A stretch of 34,061 bases of DNA. Origin: Bacteroidales bacterium (GTDB lineage: Bacteria; Bacteroidota; Bacteroidia; Bacteroidales; UBA932). Below the pieces are notes generated by a model. It had not been told where the DNA came from. It saw only the letters and a program-made list of their open reading frames with translations, and ran no database searches. This document shows positions 21,778 through 30,660 of this stretch, piece by piece (the stretch's first letter is position 1; every line of letters begins with the position of its first letter). A program made the translations under genes and the position numbers. Location: NCBI GenBank assembly GCA_017438265.1, contig JAFRVZ010000003.1:1-34061 (forward strand), in the 5' to 3' direction.

Positions 21778-23622
21778 ATGAAGAAGATATTGATTTTCCT
21801 TGCGATAGCGATTTTGAGCGCAGGTGTGCGGATGCAGGCGGCGCCGGTTTCGCCGGAGCGCGCGCTGCGCGTTGCGCAGCAGCTGCTGCCCGCGACCCGG
21901 GCGGCCGGGGAACTGCGGATCGTCTGGGACGGCGAGACTGCGGCGACGAAGGCCGCCGAGCCGGCGTTCTATGTCGTCGCGGGCGACCGTGGCTTCGTGA
22001 TCGTCGCCGGCGACGACAATGTCCCGCCGGTCCTGGCGCTTTCCCGGGACGACCGTTTCGAGGTCGAAGGAATGCCGGCGAACGTGCGCTGGTGGATGGA
22101 GGAGATGAAAGCTTACGTGCGCGCGGCGCGCAACCCGGAGCCGCAGGCCCGGGAGCAGTGGCTGGCCCTCGAGGGGACCAAGGCGACGGCGGCCGTCGAC
22201 GGCGTGACCGACACGTTCGAGCGCCTGACGCCGAAATGGAACCAGGGGAATTCGGATAAAGTCAATTTCGGGAGGAACGTATTCAACGCGCTGTGCCCGC
22301 TGGACGGCACGGAGCGTTCCGTGACCGGCTGCGTAGCGACCGCGATGGCGGAAGTCCTGACCTACCAGAGCGGCCAGCCGGGTGTTACGATGCCTTCGAG
22401 CGCTTCCGGCACGGTCGGCGGCTATACGGTCAAAAGCGGATACTATCGCCCCGATACGTATGCGCTGGGCGTGACCTACGACTGGACGAACCTCCGTACA
22501 CTGACGGATAAGGACGCCATCAAGGACGTCGTGGATGCGCATAGCGTGGACGGCAATGCCCTGCTGGAAAACCTGGCCCAGCTGATGCTCGACATGGGCG
22601 CGATGGTCGAGGCGATTTACTCGTCGGGAGGAACCGGCGCCAATACGGGGGATATTCCGGCTGCGCTGGCCCTGCATATGGGATTCAACAAGGCGGCCAG
22701 CTACGAAGCGGCGTCTGCTTATTCGGCGCGGCAGTGGAGCGACCGCCTGAAGGCGGAAATCGACCAGCGGCCGCTGATCTACAACGGCCGGGATCCGGAC
22801 AAGGGCGGCCACGCCTTCGTCTTCGACGGCTACGGGATGCTCGGGACGGAACGCGTCTTCCACGTCAATTTCGGCTGGGGCGGGTCCTGCAACGGCTATT
22901 ACCGTCTGACGAACATGGATACGGATGGCGGCGGCAACTATGTCAACGAGTGCGGCGCCATCTTCGGCCTGTATCCGGCGCCGGAATCGACGTACCCGGT
23001 ACGCCTGGCCTGGGGATCGTATGACGGCTACGACGGCTTCCAGGCGGACCGCCGCTTCGCCGCGGGCGAAGATTTCACCCTCAGCTTCTGTATCGAGAAC
23101 AAGGGCAATGTCGCTTATTCCGGCTCGGTCAAGTTCGTGCTGGAAGGCAAGGACGGAACGCAGAAGACCGTCCTGAGGCAGATGGGCGGCATCTCCATCG
23201 GCGTCGGCAGCATGACCTACTATTACGGTGTCGGTCCGTTCAACATCGCCGCCCCCGTCTTCGGCGACCGCATCGTCTGCTATGTCACGACGACGGACGA
23301 ATCGACCTGGGAGGCCGTCCCGACGGCCGTCCACGGCACCGTCGTTCCGGAGGTTCCCGTGATGCCGCGCGCGTTCATCGCGACGGCGGCTTCCTATAAC
23401 CGCGGCGACTGGTTCACGCTCCGGCTGATGAACCAGGATTACCTCTATGCCGGGACGCAGTGGACCTTCACCGCGCCCTCCGGCGCTTCGGAAACGGTCC
23501 CGCAGAGCGCGTTCGAGTATCAGCTCGGCGAGTCCGGGACCTGGAAAGTCTCCGCGGAGGTCAAGCCGACCGTGGGCGGGGATACCGTCGAAACCATCGT
23601 TGCATTTATTACCGTGAATTAA
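21778..23622 (+). CDS. C10 family cysteine peptidase (streptopain-like) with Spi-type propeptide
   Basis: A 614-residue secreted protease precursor. After a signal peptide (1-22) comes a propeptide/inhibitor-like domain (ALRVAQQLLPAT, PAFYVVAGDRGFVIVAGDD) up to about residue 145. The C10 catalytic domain follows: SVTGCVATAMAEVL with nucleophile C185, KGGHAFVFDGY with H345, and VNFGWGGSCNGYY, as in streptopain and Bacteroides fragilis Bfp proteases. Residues 400-614 form one or two beta-sandwich domains, probably for surface attachment or substrate binding. The start chosen (21778) begins MKKILIFLAIAI after a GGAGG-like site; the frame is open 10 codons further. It probably matures by self-cleavage. 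Confidence 0.93.
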   Translation: MKKILIFLAIAILSAGVRMQAAPVSPERALRVAQQLLPATRAAGELRIVWDGETAATKAAEPAFYVVAGDRGFVIVAGDDNVPPVLALSRDDRFEVEGMPANVRWWMEEMKAYVRAARNPEPQAREQWLALEGTKATAAVDGVTDTFERLTPKWNQGNSDKVNFGRNVFNALCPLDGTERSVTGCVATAMAEVLTYQSGQPGVTMPSSASGTVGGYTVKSGYYRPDTYALGVTYDWTNLRTLTDKDAIKDVVDAHSVDGNALLENLAQLMLDMGAMVEAIYSSGGTGANTGDIPAALALHMGFNKAASYEAASAYSARQWSDRLKAEIDQRPLIYNGRDPDKGGHAFVFDGYGMLGTERVFHVNFGWGGSCNGYYRLTNMDTDGGGNYVNECGAIFGLYPAPESTYPVRLAWGSYDGYDGFQADRRFAAGEDFTLSFCIENKGNVAYSGSVKFVLEGKDGTQKTVLRQMGGISIGVGSMTYYYGVGPFNIAAPVFGDRIVCYVTTTDESTWEAVPTAVHGTVVPEVPVMPRAFIATAASYNRGDWFTLRLMNQDYLYAGTQWTFTAPSGASETVPQSAFEYQLGESGTWKVSAEVKPTVGGDTVETIVAFITVN

Positions 23623-23634
23623 TTGAAACGCCCT

Positions 23635-26208
23635 ATGAAAACCCGTCTGTTTTCCCTTTTCGCGGCCTTCCTGGCCGCCGTTGGCTGTACTGCCGTCACT
23701 CCTGCGCCCGCTTCGATGACGGAGCCGCTGGAGGATGCGGCATGGAATACCTCCGTATGGATCTCCGCCGCGGACGCGCCCGTCGTCACGGGCAGAGTCG
23801 GCGGGGCGAACATCCGCTCCGCGGACGGCGCGAGCTGGTTCCTGTCGACCGTGAAGAATGAAAAGAAAGTCGTCGGAGCGAAATGGATGACGACGGGCCT
23901 GGGCGTGTACGAGCTCTATGTCAACGGCGAGCCCGTCGGTGCGGAAGTCCTCAAGCCGGGCTTTACCCACTACGAAAAGACGAAACTCGCCTATACGTAT
24001 GACGTCACCGCTGTCCTGAAAAAGGGGAAGGGCGCCGAAAACGTGCTTTCCGCGCAGGTGACGCCGGGCTGGTGGGCCGACAAGATCATCACCCCCGGCG
24101 GCCACGACGGGATGGTCGGGAAGAAATGCGCCTTCCGCGGCGTGCTCGAGCTGACCTATGCGGACGGATCGAAGCAACTGTACGGGACGAACCTCGCGGA
24201 CTGGACGGCCGGCATCGCCGGCCCGGTGACCCACGCCGCCATCTTCGACGGCGAGGAATACGATGCGCGGGTGCTCCCGGGCTACCTGACGCCGGAGAAG
24301 CTCTCGAAGCCGGAGGAGAACACGGAATTCCAGGGACGGATTTTCCCGTCCGACGGCGCCGAGATTTACCTGCGGCCGGACCTGGCGCTCGCCCCGCAGC
24401 GCGCCTATATATGGAAGGACGTGGAGGGCGCGACTGAGGATGCGTACGGCAAGGTCGTGATACGGCGGGAGTTCGCGGCGGGCGAGGAGATGGAACTCCA
24501 CCCCGGCGAGACCCTGGTCGTCGATTTCGGCCAGAACGCCTCCGCCGTGCCCTGCTTCGAGTTCAAGGCGGCGGAGGGCACGGTCCTGACCTGCCTTCCT
24601 TCCGAGCTGCTGAATGACGGCAACGGCGCCAAGGCGCGCGGGATGGACGGCCCGGAGGGCAGTACCCACCGCCGGAACCTCCGCATTGACGACTACGGGA
24701 TGCGCCTGGTCTACACCTTCGCGGACAGCAAGGATTTCGTGACGTATTATCCCCACTGCACTTTCTACGGCTACCGCCTCGTTTCCGTGACGGCGACCGG
24801 CGACGTCCGGATCCGCAGCGTCCGCTCGATTCCCGTGACTTCGATCGCGGAGAATATCGAGACCGGGCGGATCGAGACCGGCAATGAGCTGGTCAACAAG
24901 CTGATTTCCAATACGGTCTGGGGCCAGCGCTCGAACTACCTGTCGGTCCCGACCGACTGCCCGCAGCGCGACGAGCGCCTCGGCTGGATGGCCGACACGC
25001 AGGTCTTCACCCGGACCGGCGCTTACTTCGCGAACACGGACCGCTTCTTCCACAAGTGGATGCGCGACGTGCGCGACAGCCAGAGCGAAGCGGGCGCCTA
25101 CCCGGGCGTCGCCCCGCTGGCGCAGTACGGAAGCGACATGATGCGCCTCGGCTGGGCGGACGCCGGCATCATCGTCCCCTGGACGATCTGGATGCAGTTT
25201 GACGACACCTCGATCGTCGAGGAGAACTGGGCCTCGATGGACCGCTTCATGAATTATATCAACGACACGAAGTACGACCACGCGACCCATGCCGCCGAGA
25301 ACGGCAACTACCAGTGGGCCGACTGGCTGAGCTACGAGCCGCTCGAGAGCTGCGGCGGGCTCGCGTTCGAGACCGTGCGCGGCCGGCGGCAGCCGAAGCC
25401 CGACGCCATCGTCTACTGGAACTACCTGAGCGCCTCCTACTGGGCCATCGACGCGGAGATGATGCGTGACATGGCCGCAGCGACCGGCCGCGACGCCGCG
25501 AAATACCAGGCGATGGCGGATGCTGCGAAGGCCTACCTGAAGCAGCAGTTCCTCCGCCCGGACGGCAGTTTCAAGACGGCGATCCTCAATACGATGCAGA
25601 CCCCGGTGCTCTTCGCGCTGAAGAACGGCCTGCTCGAAGGAAAGGCGCTGGAGGCCGCGAAGGACCGCCTGCGCGCGAACTTCGCCGCCCACGGCAACTG
25701 CCTCCAGACCGGCTTCCTCGGGACCTCGATCCTGATGCAGACCCTGACCGACTACGGGATGGCCGACATCGCCTACGAGCTCCTGCTCCAGCGCAAGAAC
25801 CCGAGCTGGATCTACTCGATCGACAACGGCGCGACGACGATCTGGGAGCGCTGGAACAGCTACACGGTCGAGGACGGCATGGGCCCGCAGGGCATGAACA
25901 GCTTCAACCACTACGCCTACGGCGCCGTCTGCGCCTGGATCTGGGAGACCGTCGCCGGCATCGCCCCCGATCCGGCCGCCCCGGGTTTCAAGCATATCAT
26001 CATGAAGCCGGTGCCGGACAAGCGCCTCGGCCACGTCAGCGCGGCGTATGATTCCGCCGCCGGAATGATCCGGAGCGCCTGGCACTATGAGGGCGACCGC
26101 TGCATCTGGGAATTCACGGTCCCCGAGGGCGCAACCGCGTCTGTGACCCTTCCGGGCGCGTCTGAGGCACAGAATTATGCCGCAGGCAGCTACAAATTGG
26201 AGTTTTAG
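23635..26208 (+). CDS. GH78 alpha-L-rhamnosidase lipoprotein
   Basis: An 857-residue exported lipoprotein (FLAAVGC, C18) that should release terminal L-rhamnose from glycans or rhamnosides by inversion. N-terminal beta domains contain LGVYELYVNGEPVG and FTHYEKTKLAYTYDVT, the usual carbohydrate-binding-like part of GH78, followed by VVDFGQNASAV. The (alpha/alpha)6 catalytic domain has DCPQRDERLGWMAD with the general acid E447 and TTIWERWNS with the candidate base E738. The C-terminal beta domain closes with GAVCAWIWE and GFKHIIMKP. The frame extends 12 nt upstream to a TTG, but ATG 23635 begins a proper signal. It starts 12 nt after the protease. Substrate linkage is unknown. Confidence 0.92.
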   Translation: MKTRLFSLFAAFLAAVGCTAVTPAPASMTEPLEDAAWNTSVWISAADAPVVTGRVGGANIRSADGASWFLSTVKNEKKVVGAKWMTTGLGVYELYVNGEPVGAEVLKPGFTHYEKTKLAYTYDVTAVLKKGKGAENVLSAQVTPGWWADKIITPGGHDGMVGKKCAFRGVLELTYADGSKQLYGTNLADWTAGIAGPVTHAAIFDGEEYDARVLPGYLTPEKLSKPEENTEFQGRIFPSDGAEIYLRPDLALAPQRAYIWKDVEGATEDAYGKVVIRREFAAGEEMELHPGETLVVDFGQNASAVPCFEFKAAEGTVLTCLPSELLNDGNGAKARGMDGPEGSTHRRNLRIDDYGMRLVYTFADSKDFVTYYPHCTFYGYRLVSVTATGDVRIRSVRSIPVTSIAENIETGRIETGNELVNKLISNTVWGQRSNYLSVPTDCPQRDERLGWMADTQVFTRTGAYFANTDRFFHKWMRDVRDSQSEAGAYPGVAPLAQYGSDMMRLGWADAGIIVPWTIWMQFDDTSIVEENWASMDRFMNYINDTKYDHATHAAENGNYQWADWLSYEPLESCGGLAFETVRGRRQPKPDAIVYWNYLSASYWAIDAEMMRDMAAATGRDAAKYQAMADAAKAYLKQQFLRPDGSFKTAILNTMQTPVLFALKNGLLEGKALEAAKDRLRANFAAHGNCLQTGFLGTSILMQTLTDYGMADIAYELLLQRKNPSWIYSIDNGATTIWERWNSYTVEDGMGPQGMNSFNHYAYGAVCAWIWETVAGIAPDPAAPGFKHIIMKPVPDKRLGHVSAAYDSAAGMIRSAWHYEGDRCIWEFTVPEGATASVTLPGASEAQNYAAGSYKLEF

Positions 26209-26228
26209 ACGTTTTCCGGAATAAGTGT

Positions 26229-27359
26229 ATGCAAAGACGATCCTTTCTGAAGACGGCCGCGGGGGCGGTGGCGGCCGCCGGGCTGGGGCTCCCGGCCTGC
26301 CGGAACGCCCGGCCTGCCGGCGCGCGCGCCGGTTCCTCCCGGATGACCCTCCGCTGGTTCCCCTATGAGCTGCAGCTGCGGCATACCTTCACGGTTTCTT
26401 CCTACTCGCGGACGACGACGCCGGACGTGCAGGTGGAGATTGACTATGAGGGGATGACCGGGTACGGGGAGGCCTCGATGCCGCCCTACCTCGGCCACAC
26501 CGTCGAATCGGTCTGCGCCTTCCTGGAAAGGGTGGACCTGGGGCAGTTCCCGGACCCGCTCCGCATCGCGGACATCATGGAATACGTCGACGGGCTCTCC
26601 GACGGGGACGCCCCGGCGAAGGCGGCGATCGACATCGCCCTGCACGACCTGCAGGGTAAGCTGCTCGGCGCGCCGCTCTTCCGCCTCTGGGGCCTGAACC
26701 CCGACCGGGCGCCGGACACGACCTTCACGATCGGCATCGATACCCCGGACGTGGTCCGGGAGAAGACCCGCGAGTGCGCCGGACAGTTCAACATCCTGAA
26801 GGTGAAAGTGGGCCTGGACAACGACGAGGAGATGATCCGGACGATCCGCGAGGTCACGGACCTGCCGATCGCCGTGGACGCCAACCAGGGCTGGACCGAC
26901 CGCGCGAAGGCGCTCGACGAGATCTTCTGGCTGCAGGAGCAGGGGATCGTGATGGTCGAGCAGCCGATGGCGGCGGACCGGCTCGACGACATCGCCTGGA
27001 TCACCGAGCGCAGCCCGGTGCCGGTTTTCGCCGACGAGTCGATCCAGCGGCTGCGCGACCTGCCGCGGATCCGGGGGGCGTTCAGCGGCATCAACGTGAA
27101 GCTGATGAAATGTACCGGCCTGCTGGAGGCGCAGAAGATGATCGCCTGGGCGCAGGCGGAGGGGATGCGCGCGATGCTGGGCTGCATGACGGAGACGTCC
27201 TGCGCCTGCACCGCGGCGGCCCACCTTTCGCCGCTGGTCGATTTCGCCGACCTGGACGGCAACCTGCTGATTGCGAACGACCGCTTCGAGGGGATGGTCG
27301 TGCGCGGCGGGAAAATAACAATCCCAGACCGTCCGGGCCTGGGATTGAAAGTGCTCTGA
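26229..27359 (+). CDS. Exported dipeptide epimerase (enolase superfamily, Tat lipoprotein)
   Basis: A 376-residue protein of the muconate-lactonising subgroup, close to L-Ala-D/L-Glu epimerases, which act on muropeptide-derived dipeptides. Metal- and acid/base residues are in place: ILKVKVG (K191, K193), VDANQGW (D217), MVEQPM (E244), ADES (D269) and INVKLMK (K291). The N-terminus MQRRSFLKTAAGA is a twin-arginine signal followed by LGLPAC with C24 as a lipobox, so a folded, metal-loaded enzyme is probably exported and lipidated. Most characterised family members are cytoplasmic, although Bacteroidota homologues exist. It starts 20 nt after the rhamnosidase and ends convergent with mscL. Dipeptide specificity is not readable. 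Confidence 0.88.
   Translation: MQRRSFLKTAAGAVAAAGLGLPACRNARPAGARAGSSRMTLRWFPYELQLRHTFTVSSYSRTTTPDVQVEIDYEGMTGYGEASMPPYLGHTVESVCAFLERVDLGQFPDPLRIADIMEYVDGLSDGDAPAKAAIDIALHDLQGKLLGAPLFRLWGLNPDRAPDTTFTIGIDTPDVVREKTRECAGQFNILKVKVGLDNDEEMIRTIREVTDLPIAVDANQGWTDRAKALDEIFWLQEQGIVMVEQPMAADRLDDIAWITERSPVPVFADESIQRLRDLPRIRGAFSGINVKLMKCTGLLEAQKMIAWAQAEGMRAMLGCMTETSCACTAAAHLSPLVDFADLDGNLLIANDRFEGMVVRGGKITIPDRPGLGLKVL
27312..27347 (-). terminator. Terminator of mscL within the epimerase 3' end
   Basis: CAATCCCAG (27319-27327) and CTGGGATTG (27339-27347) pair perfectly around 11 nt. On the minus strand the stem is followed by TTATTTT, on the plus strand by no T-run, so it should stop mscL transcription. 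It lies within codons of the epimerase C-terminus. Confidence 0.68.
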
Positions 27360-27372
27360 TACTGCGCGGGGA

Positions 27373-27816
27373 TTATTTCTTCGCCTTGAGCAGGTCGCGG
27401 ATCTCTTCGAGGAGGACGACATCGTCCGGTTTCGGGGCCGGGGCCGCCGGCTCGGCCGGAGCGGCTTCCTCTTCCTTCTTCTTGAGGTTCTTCGCCTTCG
27501 CGATGGCGCGGATGACGAGGAAGATGCAGAGGGCGATGATGATGAAGTCGACGCACTCCTGGAGGAAGTTGCCGTAGTTCAGGACGGCCGGTTCTGCGTC
27601 TTCCGCCGCGCTGGCCCAGCTCGGCAGGGTCACGCTCAGCGACTTGAAGTCGAATCCGCCGAGGAGGGTCCCGACGAGGGGCATGATGATGTCGTTCACG
27701 AGGGAGGAGATGATCTTGCCGAACGCGCCGCCGATCACGACGCCGACCGCCATGTCAATCACGTTTCCCTTCATCGCAAAGTCCTTGAAATCGGACCAAA
27801 AACCTTTCTTTGCCAT
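27373..27816 (-). CDS. mscL: Large-conductance mechanosensitive channel MscL
   Basis: A 147-residue inner-membrane channel that opens under membrane tension to relieve hypo-osmotic shock. The N-terminal FKDFAMKGNVIDMAVGVVIGGAFGKIISSLVNDIIMP is the highly conserved first helix; the periplasmic loop follows, then CVDFIIIALCIFLVIRAI as the second helix, and a charged C-terminal bundle (KNLKKKEEE...LLEEIRDLLKAKK) after an Ala/Pro-rich linker. The frame continues upstream to 27858, but ATG 27816 starts the conserved MAKKGFWSDFKDF. A weak -7-like TATATTTA lies at 27847-27854 on the minus strand. Confidence 0.95.
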   Translation of the reverse strand: MAKKGFWSDFKDFAMKGNVIDMAVGVVIGGAFGKIISSLVNDIIMPLVGTLLGGFDFKSLSVTLPSWASAAEDAEPAVLNYGNFLQECVDFIIIALCIFLVIRAIAKAKNLKKKEEEAAPAEPAAPAPKPDDVVLLEEIRDLLKAKK

Positions 27817-27912
27817 ATGCTTGATTTTTAGGGTTATTCTCTCCCGTAAATATACCAATTTTTTTTAATCCGGTGAAAAAGACTTACCTTTACATGATAA
27901 AAATGATTTGCT

Positions 27913-28917
27913 ATGGGAAAGGTAGTCACTTTCGGTGAGATTATGATGCGGCTGGCGGCGCCGGGATACGAGCGCCTGGGCTATGCGCGGCAGTTGGAAC
28001 TGTATTTCGGGGGCGGGGAGGCGAATGTCGCCGTGTCGCTCGCGAATTTCGGGGTTCCGGTCGAGTATGTGACGCGGCTGCCGGAGAACGAGCTCGCGAC
28101 GGCCTGCGTGCGGGAGCTGCGCTCCTGGGGCGTCGGGACGGACTTCATCGTCCGCGGCGGCAGCCGGATGGGCATCTATTTCACGGAAACCGGCGCGGTC
28201 GCGCGGCCGAGCAACGTCCTCTATGACCGGGAGCATTCCGCGATCGCGGAGATCAAGCCCGGGATGATCGACTGGGAGGAAGTGTTCGCCGGCGCGGACT
28301 GGTTCCACTGGACGGGCATCACCCCGGCGATCAGCCAGGGCGCCGCGGACGTCTGCCTGGAGGCCGTCCGTGCGGCCCGGAAGCAGGGACTGACCGTCTC
28401 CTGCGACCTGAACTACCGGAAGAAACTCTGGAAATACGGCAAGCCCGCCGCGGCGGTGATGCCGGCGCTCGTCGAAGGCTGCGACGTGATCCTCGGCAAC
28501 GAGGAGGACGCGGAGAAGGTCTTCGGCATCAAGCCGGACGCGCGCGGCTACCTGAGCGTCTGCGAGGCGCTGAAGGCCCGTTTCCCGCAGGCGAAGAAGA
28601 TCGCCGTGACCCTGCGCGGCTCCATCAACGCCAACCACAACACCTGGAAAGGCGTCCTCTACGACGGGAAGCGGCTGTACGAATCCTGCTCCTATGACAT
28701 CACCCACATCGTCGACCGCATCGGCGGCGGCGATTCCTTCATGGGCGGCCTGATCTACGGGCTGCGCACCTGGCCGGACGAGCCGCAGCGCGCCCTCGAA
28801 TTCGCCGCCGCCGCGTCCTGCCTGAAGCACACCGTTCCCGGCGACTTCAACCAGGTCTCCGTGGCGGAGGTCGAAAGCCTGATGGGCGGCAACGCCACCG
28901 GCCGCGTCAACCGCTAG
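27913..28917 (+). CDS. kdgK: 2-dehydro-3-deoxygluconokinase (PfkB family)
   Basis: A 334-residue sugar kinase of the ribokinase fold. With eda just downstream, phosphorylation of 2-keto-3-deoxygluconate (KDG) at position 6 is the best reading. N-terminal MGKVVTFGEIMMRLAAPG and YFGGGEANVAVSLANFG are KdgK-like; LNYRKKLW and GNEEDAEKVFG follow; the second PfkB signature IGGGDSFMGG carries the catalytic base D274. A plausible promoter variant TACCTTTA lies at 27885-27892. It starts a four-gene operon; eda begins 4 nt after its stop. Other PfkB kinases are possible, but context supports KDG. Confidence 0.9.
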   Translation: MGKVVTFGEIMMRLAAPGYERLGYARQLELYFGGGEANVAVSLANFGVPVEYVTRLPENELATACVRELRSWGVGTDFIVRGGSRMGIYFTETGAVARPSNVLYDREHSAIAEIKPGMIDWEEVFAGADWFHWTGITPAISQGAADVCLEAVRAARKQGLTVSCDLNYRKKLWKYGKPAAAVMPALVEGCDVILGNEEDAEKVFGIKPDARGYLSVCEALKARFPQAKKIAVTLRGSINANHNTWKGVLYDGKRLYESCSYDITHIVDRIGGGDSFMGGLIYGLRTWPDEPQRALEFAAAASCLKHTVPGDFNQVSVAEVESLMGGNATGRVNR

Positions 28918-28921
28918 GAAT

Positions 28922-29581
28922 ATGGATAAAACGGACTTCTACAGGACTCTGGACACGGCGCCGATGGTGCCGGTCTTCTACCACGCCGACCTCCCCACGG
29001 CGCGGGAAGTCCTGCGGGCCTGCTACGCGGGCGGCGTCCGCGTGTTCGAATTCACGAACCGGGGCGAGGCCGCCGCGGAAGTCTTCGCCGCGCTGGTCCC
29101 CTTTGCGGCGAAGGAGCTGCCGGGCCTGTTGCTCGGCGCCGGGTCGGTTTCCGACCCGCGGTCCGCGCGCCGCTTCCTCCGCCTCGGGGCGCGGTTCATC
29201 GTCGGCCCGCAGTACGTGCCGGCGGTCCGCCGGGTCTGCCGCCTGCGCGGCGTCCCGTACGTCCCCGGCTGCGGGACCGTTTCCGAGGTCGGCCGCGCCC
29301 AGCGCGCCGGCTGCCGCGTCTGCAAAGTCTTCCCCGGCGAAGTGCTGGGACCGGCGTTCGTGAAGGCCCTCCTCGCGCCGATGCCCTGGAGCCGGATCAT
29401 GGTCACGGGCGGCGTGGAGCCTGTGCGGGAAAGCCTGGAAGCCTGGTTCGGCGCCGGCGTCTGCAGCGTCGGGATGGGCAGCAAGCTCCTTTCCGCGGAC
29501 CTGCTGGCCGCCGCCGACTGGCCGGCCCTGGCCGGCCGCTGCCGCGCCTGCCTGGACATCATCAACGGATTGAAACATTAA
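28922..29581 (+). CDS. eda: KDPG/KHG aldolase
   Basis: A 219-residue class I aldolase that splits 2-keto-3-deoxy-6-phosphogluconate into pyruvate and glyceraldehyde-3-phosphate, the last step of hexuronate and Entner-Doudoroff breakdown. The barrel motifs are VFEFTNRGE (E43, the catalytic Glu position), LLGAGSVSDP, ARFIVGPQY, VPGCGTVSEV and CKVFPGE, where K135 should form the Schiff base; MVTGGVEP binds the phosphate. It directly follows kdgK and precedes the porin by 8 nt. All catalytic residues are intact. Confidence 0.93.
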   Translation: MDKTDFYRTLDTAPMVPVFYHADLPTAREVLRACYAGGVRVFEFTNRGEAAAEVFAALVPFAAKELPGLLLGAGSVSDPRSARRFLRLGARFIVGPQYVPAVRRVCRLRGVPYVPGCGTVSEVGRAQRAGCRVCKVFPGEVLGPAFVKALLAPMPWSRIMVTGGVEPVRESLEAWFGAGVCSVGMGSKLLSADLLAAADWPALAGRCRACLDIINGLKH

Positions 29582-29589
29582 AACATATT

Positions 29590-30648
29590 ATGAAAAGACT
29601 GTTACTCATTGCCTTAACCGCCTGCCTGGCAGCAGTGCAGCTCCTGGCGCAGGACGAGGTCCCGTGGGACCGCAAACAGACCGGTTTTGCCTCCACGCCG
29701 AAAGTCGGCGCCTTCTTCATCAGCAAGTACGGCTATTCGGACCTGGACGGCCAGCACGGTTTCTCCCAGCGGATGACCCGTGCCTATGTCGACGGTACGA
29801 TCCTGAATGACTTCAAATACCGCGTCCAGATCCAGATCAACAACGCCGCGTTCCATATGAAGGACTACTTCGTGGAATGGGCCCGCTGGAAGGAATTCTC
29901 CGTCAAGATCGGCCAGTACAAGCGCGCCTTCCTCTTCGAGAATCCCTACAACCCCTGGGACGTCGGTTTCGGCGACTACTCCCAGATTACCAAGAAGTTC
30001 TCCGGGATGGGGGACTACTGCGGCGAAGCCGGCTCGACCGGCGGCCGTGACATGGGCCTCCAGTTCCAGGGCGACCTCTTCCCGGTTTCCTCCGACGGCC
30101 ACCGCCTCATCCACTACCAGCTCCAGCTGATGAACGGCCAGGGCATCAACACGGGCGACGCCAATGCCCGCAAGGACCTGATCGGCTCCCTCCAGATCCA
30201 GCCCGTCCAGGACCTCATGATCGGTGTCTTCGGATGGACCGGCGACTATGTCGCGAACGGCGTGACCGTGGACCGCAACCGCTGGGCCGTCTCCGCGAAG
30301 TATGAGCACGACGCCTGGAGCGCCCGCTTCGAGTATGCGAGCTCCCGGGGCCACAAGATTGCCGAATACAACCCCGCGACGAAGACTTTCCGCGGTACGG
30401 GCATGGCTGACGGCTGGTACGCCGCCGTCGGCGTTCCGGTGAACGCCTGGCTGAAGCTCTACGCCAAGTACGATGTCTACCGCGACCAGGCGACCTGGGA
30501 TTCCGCGCAGACCGTCTGGGCCTTCGCTCCCAACATGCAGATCCACAAGAACCTGATGCTGCAGCTCCAGTACAACTATGTGGACAACCGCCTTGTCCCC
30601 GGCCAGAAATACAACGAGTTCTGGGCCGAAGTCTACGTCCGGTTCTAA
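29590..30648 (+). CDS. Outer-membrane porin (OprO/OprP-like)
   Basis: A 352-residue beta-barrel protein with a signal peptide (cleavage expected after LLAQ, residue 21) and a C-terminal aromatic residue (EVYVRF), the barrel-assembly signal. Alternating strands such as RMTRAYVDGTILNDFKYRVQIQ, YFVEWARWKEFSVKIGQYK and LMLQLQYNYV suggest a phosphate-selective-porin type fold, here more likely passing sugar acids. It lies between the KDPG aldolase and the ExuT-like transporter, so it may admit hexuronates across the outer membrane in place of a SusC/D pair. Substrate is inferred from neighbours only. Confidence 0.85.
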   Translation: MKRLLLIALTACLAAVQLLAQDEVPWDRKQTGFASTPKVGAFFISKYGYSDLDGQHGFSQRMTRAYVDGTILNDFKYRVQIQINNAAFHMKDYFVEWARWKEFSVKIGQYKRAFLFENPYNPWDVGFGDYSQITKKFSGMGDYCGEAGSTGGRDMGLQFQGDLFPVSSDGHRLIHYQLQLMNGQGINTGDANARKDLIGSLQIQPVQDLMIGVFGWTGDYVANGVTVDRNRWAVSAKYEHDAWSARFEYASSRGHKIAEYNPATKTFRGTGMADGWYAAVGVPVNAWLKLYAKYDVYRDQATWDSAQTVWAFAPNMQIHKNLMLQLQYNYVDNRLVPGQKYNEFWAEVYVRF

Positions 30649-30660
30649 AACCCCCGACCG

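Noticed and set aside
21694..26085. A 1463-residue open frame on the minus strand opposite the protease and rhamnosidase
   Set aside because: Low-complexity antisense translation covering two well-supported genes; no domain recognisable.
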